The notes under the pieces: generated by a model
Seen by the model: the letters and a program-made list of their open reading frames with translations, nothing else
The model's database searches: none
What the model was told of the DNA's origin: nothing
Shown here: positions 8,488 through 15,980 of the stretch, in pieces
How positions within the stretch are numbered: position 1 is the first letter of the stretch
Layout: the number at the start of each line of letters is the position of its first letter
Source: Bacillota bacterium
Lineage (GTDB): Bacteria > Bacillota > Limnochordia > Limnochordales > ZCTH02-B6
Assembly: GCA_017578085.1 (NCBI GenBank)
Contig: PKQR01000011.1
Span: 1 to 26,511, forward strand
Length of the DNA stretch: 26,511 nt
Direction of reading: 5' to 3'
Position numbers and translations under genes: made by a program

Positions 8488-9636
8488 TCAACCTCCGCCT
8501 GCCTGCCCGGCCAGCTCCCGAAGCTCCAGCCACTGCTGGCCGATCCGCCGGTGCGCCCGGCCAAAGGCGAGCTCGGAAAGCTCCGCCGCCGATGCCCAGC
8601 GCAGCTCGGTCCCGGCCCCGTGGGCGCCGGGTTCCCCCACCAGCCGGCACAGGTAGACCCGCAGGCGCCACTCCAGGTGGCTGAACACATGCCGCACGGG
8701 CTCCAGCTCTCGCTCCACCCGCACGGCCAGTCCCAAGCGGGACGCAACCGATTGGGCCAGCGCCGGGCCGGCTTCGTCAAGTCCTGCCGCTTCGGCCCAC
8801 GGAAACTCCCACATCCCCGCGAGCAGGCCGCCGTCGGGCCGACGCACCACAAGCACGCGCCCCTCCCGGTCAATAAGGGCCACAGCCCCGAACACGGGCC
8901 TGGGGCGGCTCTTGGCCCGCCGCACGGGCAGCGCCTCGGCTTGCCCGCTGGCGTGTGCGGCGCACCCCTGCTGCCATGGGCAGGCGCTGCAGTTCGGGCT
9001 GCGGGGCGTGCAGACCAGCGCCCCCAACTCCATCAAGGCTTCTGCAAATTCGCTAGCCCGCCCGGCAGGGATCATCGCTTGCACTATGGCCGCAATGCGG
9101 CGCCGTACGGCCGGGCGCGTGACATCCTCGGCGATCCCTAAAGCCCGCGCCATCACCCGCAGCACGTTGCCGTCGACCGCAGCCGCGGGCTGGTTGAACG
9201 CGATGGCGGCCACCGCCGCGGCGGTGTACGGCCCGACACCGGGCAGCTGTGCCAGCTCGTTGGGATCTTGCGGAAAGCTCCCCCCGTAGCGCGCCGCCAC
9301 TTCCCGCGCCGCCCGGTGCAGGTGGCGCGCCCGTGAATAGTAGCCGAGACCTTCCCACGCCTTGAGCACGTCGGTTTCCGGTGCGGCGGCCAGCGCCTGA
9401 ACGGTAGGAAACCGGGACAGGAAGCGCTCGTAGTAGGCAACCACGGTTTCGACCCGGGTCTGCTGCAGCATCACTTCCGCGACCAGGACCCGGTAAGGAT
9501 CGCGGTTTTGCCGCCAAGGGAGATCCCGCCGGTGCCCGGCAAACCATGCGAGGAGCCGCTCCGCGGAGAGCTCCCCGCGGGCGGCTCCTTCCGGCAAGGC
9601 CGAGCCGGTGCGACCGGCTCCTGCAGCCGATGCCAA
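8488..9636 (-). CDS. mutY: Adenine DNA glycosylase MutY
   Basis: MutY removes adenine mispaired with 8-oxoguanine. Catalytic Glu54 lies in EVMLQQTRV and Asp155 in VDGNVLRV, with the helix-hairpin-helix LPGVGPYTAAA between them. The 4Fe-4S cluster ligands have the family spacing C-X6-C-X2-C-X5-C at Cys209, 216, 219 and 225. A NUDIX-like recognition domain follows, with FSHLEW near its end. The 382 residues are normal for the family. The TTG start is set by GGAGG 8 bases upstream. The gene is 24 bases after fabI and 22 before the menC-like gene, so it is probably co-transcribed with them. Confidence 0.96.
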   Translation of the reverse strand: MASAAGAGRTGSALPEGAARGELSAERLLAWFAGHRRDLPWRQNRDPYRVLVAEVMLQQTRVETVVAYYERFLSRFPTVQALAAAPETDVLKAWEGLGYYSRARHLHRAAREVAARYGGSFPQDPNELAQLPGVGPYTAAAVAAIAFNQPAAAVDGNVLRVMARALGIAEDVTRPAVRRRIAAIVQAMIPAGRASEFAEALMELGALVCTPRSPNCSACPWQQGCAAHASGQAEALPVRRAKSRPRPVFGAVALIDREGRVLVVRRPDGGLLAGMWEFPWAEAAGLDEAGPALAQSVASRLGLAVRVERELEPVRHVFSHLEWRLRVYLCRLVGEPGAHGAGTELRWASAAELSELAFGRAHRRIGQQWLELRELAGQAGGG

Positions 9637-9660
9637 CGCCTTTTCCTCCAGGGCTCAACG

Positions 9661-10440
9661 CTAGAGTCCCAGGATGTTGTACCCGCAGTCCACGTGGATG
9701 ACTTCCCCGGTGATGCCGGTGGCCAGCGGGCTGCAAAGGAACAAGGCCGTCCCCGCCAGCTCGCGCATGTCCACGCGGCGGCGCAGCGGGGCTTTTTCCT
9801 CGTGGTGCTTGAGCATGCTCATGAAACCGGGAATCCCCCGGGCAGCCAGCGTCTTCATGGGCCCGGCGGAAATCGCGTTGACCCGGATGTTGTCGGGTCC
9901 GAGATCGTTGGCCAGGTAGCGCACGGAGGCCTCCAAGGCCGCCTTGGCCACCCCCATGACGTTGTAGCCGGCGACCACCTTCTCCGCGCCGTAGTACGTC
10001 AAGGTCACGATGCTGCCGCCGCCCGACTCCTTCATGAGCGGGCGCGCCCCGCGGGCCAGGGCCGCCAGCGAATACGCGCTCACGTCCAACGCGATCCGGA
10101 AGCCGTCCCTGGATGTGTCCACATAGTCCCTCATCAAGTCTTCCCGGGGCGCGAACGCCACGGCATGGACCAGGCAGTCCAGCCGCCCAAACTCGCTGCG
10201 GATCGCCTGAAAGACGGCGTCGATCTGCCCGTCGTCGGTGACATCCAAGGGCAGGAGCAACGGGTCAGGCAGCGTCGCCGCCAGTTCCCGCACGTTGCGT
10301 TCCAGCCGCTCGTTCTGGTACGTCAGGGCCAGCCGCATGCCGGCCTCCGACAAGATTTGCGCAATTCCCCAGGCGATGCTGTGCTTGTCGGCCACACCGA
10401 CCACAAGGCCGGTGTGGCCGGACAGGTCGATGGTTACCAA
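9661..10440 (-). CDS. fabI: Enoyl-ACP reductase (NADH-type) FabI
   Basis: FabI performs the last reduction of each fatty-acid elongation cycle, with NAD(P)H as donor. The 259-residue protein has the FabI-specific layout: VVGVADKHSIAWGIA for nucleotide binding, LTYYGAEKVVAGYNVMGVAK with catalytic Tyr159 and Lys166, and VNAISAGPMKTLAARGI. The start is TTG at 10440, 7 bases after AGGAGG, and the protein then begins with VTIDLSGHTGLVVGVA like other FabI. The gene lies 31 bases after the selW-like gene. A hairpin in that gap pairs with its ribosome site (separate entry), so its translation may be coupled to that of selW. Confidence 0.96.
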   Translation of the reverse strand: MVTIDLSGHTGLVVGVADKHSIAWGIAQILSEAGMRLALTYQNERLERNVRELAATLPDPLLLPLDVTDDGQIDAVFQAIRSEFGRLDCLVHAVAFAPREDLMRDYVDTSRDGFRIALDVSAYSLAALARGARPLMKESGGGSIVTLTYYGAEKVVAGYNVMGVAKAALEASVRYLANDLGPDNIRVNAISAGPMKTLAARGIPGFMSMLKHHEEKAPLRRRVDMRELAGTALFLCSPLATGITGEVIHVDCGYNILGL

Positions 10441-10446
10441 TCCGTT

Positions 10447-10480
10447 CCCTCCTAGTGTCTCCCTGGGAGACTCAGGAGAG
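10447..10480 (-). promoter_or_regulatory. Hairpin masking the fabI ribosome binding site
   Basis: On the - strand, CTCTCCT (10480-10474) pairs with AGGAGGG (10453-10447) over 7 bp with one G-U pair. Inside it GTCTC (10471-10467) pairs with GAGAC (10461-10457) around a 5-base loop. The outer 3' arm contains the fabI Shine-Dalgarno AGGAGG, and the 5' arm ends in the first base of the selW stop codon. The inner part is a perfect dyad (GTCTCCC T GGGAGAC on the + strand, 10457-10471), so a protein operator is an alternative reading. No T-tract follows, so it is not an intrinsic terminator. Confidence 0.5.
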
Positions 10481-10726
10481 CAGTCCGCTTTCCTCGATGG
10501 TGCGCACAACCTCCCCGGGCTCCGGGAAACGCCCGGTGGCCCGCTTGGAGAACAGCACCCGCTCCCCCGCGGTCACCTCAAAGACGCCGCCGCTGGAAGG
10601 CACCAGCACGATGGCCCCCAGCTGCCCGGCAAACGTCGATGCCAGCTCTTCCGCCAACCTGGCGGCTTTCGGTGCGTACCCTCAAGAAGTGCAGAACTCG
10701 ATGCGGATTTCAGGCTTGTTCGCCAT
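10472..10726 (-). CDS. selW: SelW/Rdx-family selenoprotein (in-frame UGA at codon 15)
   Basis: The reading frame from ATG 10726 encodes 84 residues if the TGA at 10684-10682 is read as selenocysteine. Codons 9-17 give I-E-F-C-T-S-U-G-Y, the Cys-x-x-Sec redox motif of the Rdx (SelW/SelT/SelH) thioredoxin-like family. The rest, including GYAPKAARLAEEL and SSGGVFEVTAGE, fits the bacterial Rdx fold, and the length is normal. A strong AAGGAGG (10740-10734) lies 7 bases before the ATG; the downstream in-frame TTG at 10657 has no ribosome site. A SECIS-like hairpin follows the UGA. The true stop is also TGA, so UGA has both meanings in one short gene. Rdx proteins are thought to be thiol-disulphide oxidoreductases; the partner here is unknown. 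It is the first gene of a probable selW-fabI-mutY-menC operon. Confidence 0.88.
10651..10684 (-). promoter_or_regulatory. Putative bacterial SECIS element
   Basis: Starting 16 bases after the UGA (10684-10682), CCGCC (10665-10661) pairs with GGCGG (10655-10651) around the loop AGGTT. The loop contains the AGGU seen in the E. coli fdhF SECIS loop, where SelB binds. The G-U of the loop is about 22 bases past the UGA, within the range known for bacterial SECIS elements. The stem is coding sequence, as expected for bacteria. Confidence 0.75.
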
Positions 10727-10771
10727 GGCAATGCCTCCTTTTTGCCCTGAAGTTGACCTGCCTTTGTGGTC

Positions 10772-10800
10772 ATTTTACCCATTTCTCGGGCAGCCGTCGA
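10772..10800 (-). promoter_or_regulatory. Candidate promoter for selW-fabI operon
   Basis: On the - strand TCGACG (10800-10795) and TAAAAT (10777-10772) match the -35 at 4 of 6 and the -10 at 5 of 6 positions with an ideal 17-base spacer. The ATG of selW is about 45 bases downstream of the -10. The same gap also holds an inverted repeat CCACGG/CCGTGG (10828-10833 with 10842-10847) of unknown role. Confidence 0.5.
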
Positions 10801-10902
10801 TGACCTGCCGCGGGCGGCCAATCTGCCCCACGGTCCGGCAGCCGTGGCCGCGCGTCGCGCCTGCAAGGAGGTTCAAAGGAGTCCAGCGAATTCAATTTTG
10901 TG

Positions 10903-10908
10903 TATAGT
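10903..10908 (+). promoter_or_regulatory. Candidate -10 element for the mutase operon
   Basis: TATAGT matches the -10 consensus at 5 of 6 positions in a locally AT-rich stretch, 59 bases before the mutase start. I see no good -35 at 16-18 bases upstream, so it may need an activator. Confidence 0.35.
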
Positions 10909-10967
10909 ACGATTGGGGAGCGGCGCCGGCAGAGCCCTTGAGCTAAACCCCAAAGGGGAGTGCGAGC

Positions 10968-12623
10968 GTGTGGGAAACGAGTGCCCTGGAGCGGATCAAC
11001 CGGGCGCTGGACCGCTGGCGGGCCGGCGCCGTCCGTGATGTGCCAAGCAAAGAAACCAGCTCCGGGATCCCCCTGGAGCCCCTCTACACCCCGGCCCACT
11101 TGGCCGGCATGGACTTTGAACGGGATCTGGGCTGGCCGGGCGAGTACCCCTTCACCCGCGGGCCGTACCCGACCATGTACCGCGGGCGGCCGTGGACCAT
11201 GCGCCAGTACGCGGGCTACGGCACCGCCGCGGAGACCAATCGCCGTTTCCACTACCTGCTCTCCCAGGGGACGACGGGCTTGTCCATCGCCTTCGACCTG
11301 CCGACGCAGCTGGGCTACGACTCCGACCACCCCCTCGCCCGCGGCGAAGTCGGCCGCGTGGGCGTCGCCATCGATACGTTGGCCGACATGGAGGCGCTGT
11401 TCGACGGCATCCCGCTGGATCAGGTCAGCACGTCCATGACGATCAACGCCCCGGCGGCGATCCTTTTGGCCATGTACATCGCGGTGGGCAAGCGCCAGGG
11501 GGTCGCCCCCGCACAGCTCTCCGGCACGGTGCAAAACGACATCCTGAAGGAGTACCTCGCCCGCGGCACCTACATTTTCCCACCCCGTCCCTCCTTGCGA
11601 CTGGTCGTAGACCTGATCGAGTACTGCCAGGAGCACGTGCCCAAATGGAATGCCATCAGCATCAGCGGCTACCACATCCGCGAAGCCGGTGCCGACGCGG
11701 TGCAGGAGGTCGCGTTTACCCTGGCCAACGGCATCGCGTACGTGTCCGAAGCCATCCGGCGGGGACTGGACGTGAACCGCTTCGCCCCGCGCCTCTCCTT
11801 CTTCTTCAACGCCCACATGCACCTGTTTGAAGAGGTGGCCAAGTTCCGGGCCGCCCGCCGCCTGTGGGCGGAGATCATGCGCGAGCGCTTCGGCGCCGCG
11901 GATCCCCGCGCCTGGGTCCTCCGCTTTCACACGCAGACCGCCGGCTGCACCTTGACGGCACAGCAGCCGGAAATCAACATCGTGCGGGTCGCCTACCAGG
12001 CGCTGGCCGCGGTTTTGGGCGGAACGCAGTCGCTGCACACCAACGCCTTCGACGAGGCGCTGGCCTTGCCCAGCGAGACCGCCAGCCGCATTGCCGTCCG
12101 CACCCAGCAGATCCTGGCCCATGAAACCGGCGTGACCGACGTCATCGATCCCCTGGGCGGGTCCTATTTTGTCGAGCACTTGACCCAGACCATCTACGAG
12201 CGGGCCAAAGACTACATCCGCCGCATCGACGAACTGGGCGGCGCCGTGCGGGCCATTGAAACCCGCTTCATGCAGCGGGAGATCGAGGAGAGCTCGTACC
12301 GCTGGCAACAGCAGGTGGAGTCGGGCGAACGGATCGTGGTGGGCGTCAACCGCTACCGGATGCAAGGCGGCCAGGAGCCGGAACTGCTGCAGGTGGATGA
12401 GGCCCAAGAGCGGGCCCAGATCGAGCGGCTGGCCCGGGTGCGCCGGGAACGGGACCAAGGGGCCGTCCATGCCGCGCTGGCGGCGGTGCGGGAGGCGGCG
12501 CAGGGCAGCGACAACCTTATGCCCCACCTGATCCGGGCTGTGGAGGCCTACGCCTCCATCGGGGAAATCTGCGGCGTGCTGCGGGAAGTGTTCGGCGAGC
12601 ACAGGGAAAGCGACGCGGCCTAG
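10968..12623 (+). CDS. mcmA: Methylmalonyl-CoA mutase large (catalytic) subunit, without B12 domain
   Basis: This TIM-barrel subunit rearranges (R)-methylmalonyl-CoA to succinyl-CoA with adenosylcobalamin. The 551 residues cover only the substrate-binding barrel; the DxHxxG cobalamin-binding domain is absent and must come from a separate small subunit. Tyr81 in TMRQYAGYG and Arg199 in EYLARGTYIFPP match the two residues that hold the methylmalonyl carboxylate. Isobutyryl-CoA mutase has Phe and Gln there, and 2-hydroxyisobutyryl-CoA mutase has Ile with an Asp in the STDFDMP stretch, which here reads SIAFDLP. His236 in ISGYH is the conserved barrel histidine. The GTG start follows GGGGAG by 7 bases. 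It leads the operon with carboxylase genes and meaB. Confidence 0.93.
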   Translation: MWETSALERINRALDRWRAGAVRDVPSKETSSGIPLEPLYTPAHLAGMDFERDLGWPGEYPFTRGPYPTMYRGRPWTMRQYAGYGTAAETNRRFHYLLSQGTTGLSIAFDLPTQLGYDSDHPLARGEVGRVGVAIDTLADMEALFDGIPLDQVSTSMTINAPAAILLAMYIAVGKRQGVAPAQLSGTVQNDILKEYLARGTYIFPPRPSLRLVVDLIEYCQEHVPKWNAISISGYHIREAGADAVQEVAFTLANGIAYVSEAIRRGLDVNRFAPRLSFFFNAHMHLFEEVAKFRAARRLWAEIMRERFGAADPRAWVLRFHTQTAGCTLTAQQPEINIVRVAYQALAAVLGGTQSLHTNAFDEALALPSETASRIAVRTQQILAHETGVTDVIDPLGGSYFVEHLTQTIYERAKDYIRRIDELGGAVRAIETRFMQREIEESSYRWQQQVESGERIVVGVNRYRMQGGQEPELLQVDEAQERAQIERLARVRRERDQGAVHAALAAVREAAQGSDNLMPHLIRAVEAYASIGEICGVLREVFGEHRESDAA

Positions 12624-12680
12624 AGATAGCCCGGCACCACTGCCCGAACGAGCTTCACGACCGTAAGGAGGCCTGGACGG

Positions 12681-14228
12681 TTGAACTCGTCGATGCAAGA
12701 GAAGCTGGAACAGCTGGCCGCATGGCGGGCCAAGAGCGCCGCCGGCGGCGGCGAGCGGCGGGTCGCTCAGCAGCGCGCGTCGGGCAAGGGCACCGCCCGG
12801 GAACGGCTGGCGGCCTTGCTGGACCCGGGCAGTTTCCAGGAAATCGACCCCTTTGTGCGGCAGGAAACGGGCAACGGCGCCACCGACGCCCCCGTCGGCG
12901 AAGGCGTCGTCACCGGCTGGGGGCGCATCCACGGCCGGACGGTCTTCTGTTTCTCCCAGGATTTCACGATTTTTGGCGGTTCCGTCGGCGAGCTGCATTC
13001 CCGCAAGATCTGCAAGGTAATGGACCTAGCCTACCGGGCCGGGGCGCCGCTGGTGGGCATCAACGACTCGGGCGGCGCTCGGATCCAGGAGGGCGTGGAC
13101 GCCCTCGGCGCCTACGGCGAGATCTTCGCCCGCAACGCGCGCCTCTCGGGAGTCATCCCGCAGATCTCCGTCATCCTGGGACCGTGCGCGGGCGGTGCCG
13201 TCTATTCCCCCGCCTTGACCGACTTCACCTTCGTAGCCGACAACGTGAGCAAGATGTTCATCACCGGCCCCCAGGTCACCAAGGCCGCCACGGGCGAAGA
13301 CGTGACCTTTGAGGAGCTGGGCGGGGCCGAAACCCACGCCAGCAAGAGCGGCGTGGCCCATTTCCGGGCCCCGTCCGAAGCGGAATGCCTGGGCCTGGTG
13401 CGGGACCTCTTGAGCTACCTGCCGTCCAACAACGCCGAAACGCCGCCTATGGCGGAACCGGCGGATCCGCCGGGCCACCCCGATGAGCTGCTCAACGTGG
13501 TTCCCATCTCCCCCAACAAGAGCTATGACGTGCGGCAAGTGCTCTGGCGGGTGCTGGACGGCGGGCGGCTCTTGGAAGTGCACCAGGAGTTCGCCCCCAA
13601 TGCGGTGGTGGGCTTCGGCCGCATGGGCGGCCACGTGGTCGGGGTCGTCGCCAACCAGCCGCGGGTGTTGGCCGGGTGCTTGGATATCGACGCGTCCGAC
13701 AAGATCGCCCGCTTCGTGCGCTTTTGCGACGCGTTCAACATCCCACTTGTAACCTTTGTGGACGTGCCCGGGTTCTTGCCGGGCGTGGCCCAGGAGCACC
13801 GCGGGATCATCCGGCACGGGGCGAAGATCCTCTACGCCTACGCCGAAGCCACCGTGCCCAAGATCGCCATCATCCTGCGCAAAGCCTACGGCGGGGCTTA
13901 CGTGGCCATGAGCAGCCGGGGCATCGGCGCGGACCTGGCCCTAGCGTGGCCGACGGCCGAGATCGCCGTCATGGGCCCGGAAGGCGCGGCGCAAATCCTC
14001 TACCGCAATGAGCTGGCCCACGCCGAGGACCCACAGGCCCTCTTGGCGGAGCGGACCCGGGAGTACCGGGAGCGCTACGCAAACCCGTACGTGGCCTGCG
14101 CCCGGGGCATGGTGGACGACGTGATCGACCCGCGGGAAACCCGGGTGCGGATCCTCAGCGCCCTCGCGGCCCTGGCGGACAAGCGGGAGGACCGGCCGCC
14201 CAAGAAGCACGGCAACATCCCGCTGTAG
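12681..14228 (+). CDS. pccB: Acyl-CoA (propionyl-CoA) carboxylase carboxyltransferase subunit
   Basis: The protein transfers CO2 from carboxybiotin to an acyl-CoA, most likely propionyl-CoA, to form methylmalonyl-CoA for the mutase. At 515 residues it has both crotonase-like halves, with INDSGGARIQEG, GPCAGGAVYSPAL, DVPGFLPG and KAYGGAYVAMSS. The oxyanion-hole regions GPCAGGA and YGGAY are intact. The residue after GGAY is Val408; from memory, actinobacterial propionyl-specific enzymes have Asp there and acetyl-accepting ones have Ile, so substrate range may be broad. It also resembles MmdA of sodium-pump decarboxylases. The TTG start follows AAGGAGG by 9 bases. The gap to the mutase is 57 bases. 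Confidence 0.92.
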   Translation: MNSSMQEKLEQLAAWRAKSAAGGGERRVAQQRASGKGTARERLAALLDPGSFQEIDPFVRQETGNGATDAPVGEGVVTGWGRIHGRTVFCFSQDFTIFGGSVGELHSRKICKVMDLAYRAGAPLVGINDSGGARIQEGVDALGAYGEIFARNARLSGVIPQISVILGPCAGGAVYSPALTDFTFVADNVSKMFITGPQVTKAATGEDVTFEELGGAETHASKSGVAHFRAPSEAECLGLVRDLLSYLPSNNAETPPMAEPADPPGHPDELLNVVPISPNKSYDVRQVLWRVLDGGRLLEVHQEFAPNAVVGFGRMGGHVVGVVANQPRVLAGCLDIDASDKIARFVRFCDAFNIPLVTFVDVPGFLPGVAQEHRGIIRHGAKILYAYAEATVPKIAIILRKAYGGAYVAMSSRGIGADLALAWPTAEIAVMGPEGAAQILYRNELAHAEDPQALLAERTREYRERYANPYVACARGMVDDVIDPRETRVRILSALAALADKREDRPPKKHGNIPL

Positions 14229-14258
14229 GGCGGGGCGCAGCAAGAGGAAGTGTCTGAC

Positions 14259-15980
14259 ATGTTTCGCCGGATTCTCATCGCCAACCGCGGCGAGATCGCC
14301 CTGCGCATCGTCCGCACCTGCCGGGAGCTGGGCATCGAGAGCCTCGTCATCCACAGCGACGCGGACGCAGGCTCCTTGCCCGTGGAAATGGCCGATGAGG
14401 CCATCTCCCTGGGCGACCCCTGGTGCTATCTGGACGGGCCCCGCATCGTGCAGGCCGCGCTGGACGCAGGCGCCGAGGCCATCCACCCGGGATACGGGTT
14501 TCTCGCGGAAAACGCGTCCTTCGCCCGCCTGTGCCGGGAGGCGGGGCTGGTCTTTATCGGCCCGCCACCTGAGGTCATGGAGCACCTGGGGGAAAAGGAC
14601 CGGGCCCGGGCCTCCGCCATCGCGCTCGGGATCCCGTGCCTGCCGGGGAGCGAACCGGTCACGGGCCTCGAGGAGGCGGCACGCCGGGCGGCGGAAATCG
14701 GGTATCCGGTCATCATCAAGGCGGTCGCGGGCGGCGGCGGCCGCGGGATGCGCCTCGTGCGCAGCGAAGACGAGCTGGTGCGGCTCCTGCCCCGCGCCAT
14801 GTCCGAGGCGGAAGCTGCATTTAAGTCGCCCGCGGTTTACCTGGAGAAGTACCTGGAAGGCGCGCGCCACGTGGAGATCCAGGTGCTGGCCGACGCCCAC
14901 GGCCGCGTGGTGCATCTCGGCGAGCGGGACTGCACCGTGCAGCGGCGGCACCAAAAGCTGATCGAGGAATCCCCCTCGCCGGCGGTGACACCGGAGGTGC
15001 GGGCGGCCATGGGCGAGGCCGCCGTGCGCCTCTTGGGCGCCTTGGGCTACGTCAATGCCGGCACCGTCGAGTTCCTGCTGGACAGGGAAGGGCGGTTCTA
15101 TTTCCTCGAGGTCAACACCCGCATCCAGGTGGAGCACCCGGTGACGGAGATGCGCTTCGGCCTCGACTTGATCGCGGCCCAGATCCGGGTGGCATCTGGC
15201 CAGCCGTTGCCCTTTGGCCAGGATGACCTTAAGCCCCGGGGCTGGGCCATCGAGTGCCGCATCAACGCCGAGGACCCGTTGCGGGCCTTCGCGCCGGGAC
15301 CAGGCCTGATTACCGGCTATCTCCCGCCGGCGGGGCCCGGCATCCGGGTGGACGGCGCCGCCCGGGCTGGTTGGCGGATCCCGCCGTTTTACGACTCGAT
15401 GATGGCCAAGGTGATCGCGTGGGCCCCTGACCGCCCCGAGGCCTTGGCCCGTATGGCGCGGGCGCTGCGGGAATTCCGCATCGAGGGGGTTCCGACCACC
15501 ATCCCCTTCCACTTGGCGGTGCTGGCCAACCCGAGCTTCGCGGCCGGCCGCATCGACACGCGCTTTGCGGAAACCGCCGTCTCCGAGGAAGCCGTGCGGG
15601 CCGCGGCCCAGTCCCTGAGGGCAGCCTCCCAGTCGCGAAGGACAGCCGCCCAGCCGTCAAGGACAGCCGCTCCGGCCGCTGCAGCTCAGGCGGGCGGTGG
15701 ACCTGGGGCAGGGCAGGCGGACGCGGCGCCACCGCACGACGCGGCCCACGCGAGCCGGCGCCTGGCCGCCATCGCGGCAGCCGTCGCGGCGGTCATCGAT
15801 CGGCCCCACCGGATCGTATCCGTCGCGCCCGTGCCGCAAGCGCCCACCCGTTTCCTGTGGGGCGCCGCCGGGCGCTTCGAACTCATGGCGCGGCGCCGCC
15901 TCGCCAACCCAGCCATGGACAGGAGGAATCATCGTGCAGACCGCCCCTGGCCACCGCAGACGTTTCATGATCACCGTTGA
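14259..15980 (+). CDS. accC: Biotin carboxylase with Ala-rich linker and OadG-like tail
   Basis: Residues 1 to about 445 are a complete biotin carboxylase that carboxylates biotin with ATP and bicarbonate. It begins MFRRILIANRGEIA, has the ATP-grasp glycine loop GGGGRGM, and EVNTRIQVEHPVTE. Beyond it lie an Ala/Gln/Arg-rich linker (about 450-510) and a short tail with LAAIAAAVAAVI, RIVSV and WGAAGRFELMARR. That tail resembles the soluble end of small OadG/MmdD-like subunits of biotin-dependent decarboxylases, an assignment I make from pattern memory. I use ATG 14259 with AGAGGA upstream; a GTG at 14250 would be too close to the ribosome site. The stop lies 47 bases inside the biotin carrier gene, read in another frame. 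Confidence 0.9.
   Translation: MFRRILIANRGEIALRIVRTCRELGIESLVIHSDADAGSLPVEMADEAISLGDPWCYLDGPRIVQAALDAGAEAIHPGYGFLAENASFARLCREAGLVFIGPPPEVMEHLGEKDRARASAIALGIPCLPGSEPVTGLEEAARRAAEIGYPVIIKAVAGGGGRGMRLVRSEDELVRLLPRAMSEAEAAFKSPAVYLEKYLEGARHVEIQVLADAHGRVVHLGERDCTVQRRHQKLIEESPSPAVTPEVRAAMGEAAVRLLGALGYVNAGTVEFLLDREGRFYFLEVNTRIQVEHPVTEMRFGLDLIAAQIRVASGQPLPFGQDDLKPRGWAIECRINAEDPLRAFAPGPGLITGYLPPAGPGIRVDGAARAGWRIPPFYDSMMAKVIAWAPDRPEALARMARALREFRIEGVPTTIPFHLAVLANPSFAAGRIDTRFAETAVSEEAVRAAAQSLRAASQSRRTAAQPSRTAAPAAAAQAGGGPGAGQADAAPPHDAAHASRRLAAIAAAVAAVIDRPHRIVSVAPVPQAPTRFLWGAAGRFELMARRRLANPAMDRRNHRADRPWPPQTFHDHR

Noticed and set aside
10457..10471. GTCTCCC-T-GGGAGAC as an intrinsic terminator between selW and fabI
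   Set aside because: No T-tract follows on either strand and the one-base centre is not a hairpin loop; it fits better as part of the larger ribosome-site hairpin or an operator.
10828..10847. CCACGG/CCGTGG inverted repeat in the selW/mutase gap as a defined operator
   Set aside because: Six-base arms are easily found by chance in such GC-rich DNA and nothing else supports a site here.
10573..10866. A 97-residue open frame on the - strand overlapping the selW region
   Set aside because: It is in another frame from the CxxU protein, has low-complexity basic composition and no family features; the selW frame has the ribosome site and the homology pattern.
10865..10872. Perfect AAGGAGGT ribosome-site match before the mutase gene
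   Set aside because: No start codon follows within 4-14 bases and it lies upstream of the candidate -10 element, so it is probably not transcribed.
10770..12998. A 742-residue open frame opposite the mutase gene
   Set aside because: It is a GC-rich antisense shadow: the + strand mutase and carboxyltransferase have full family motifs, and the antisense product has none.
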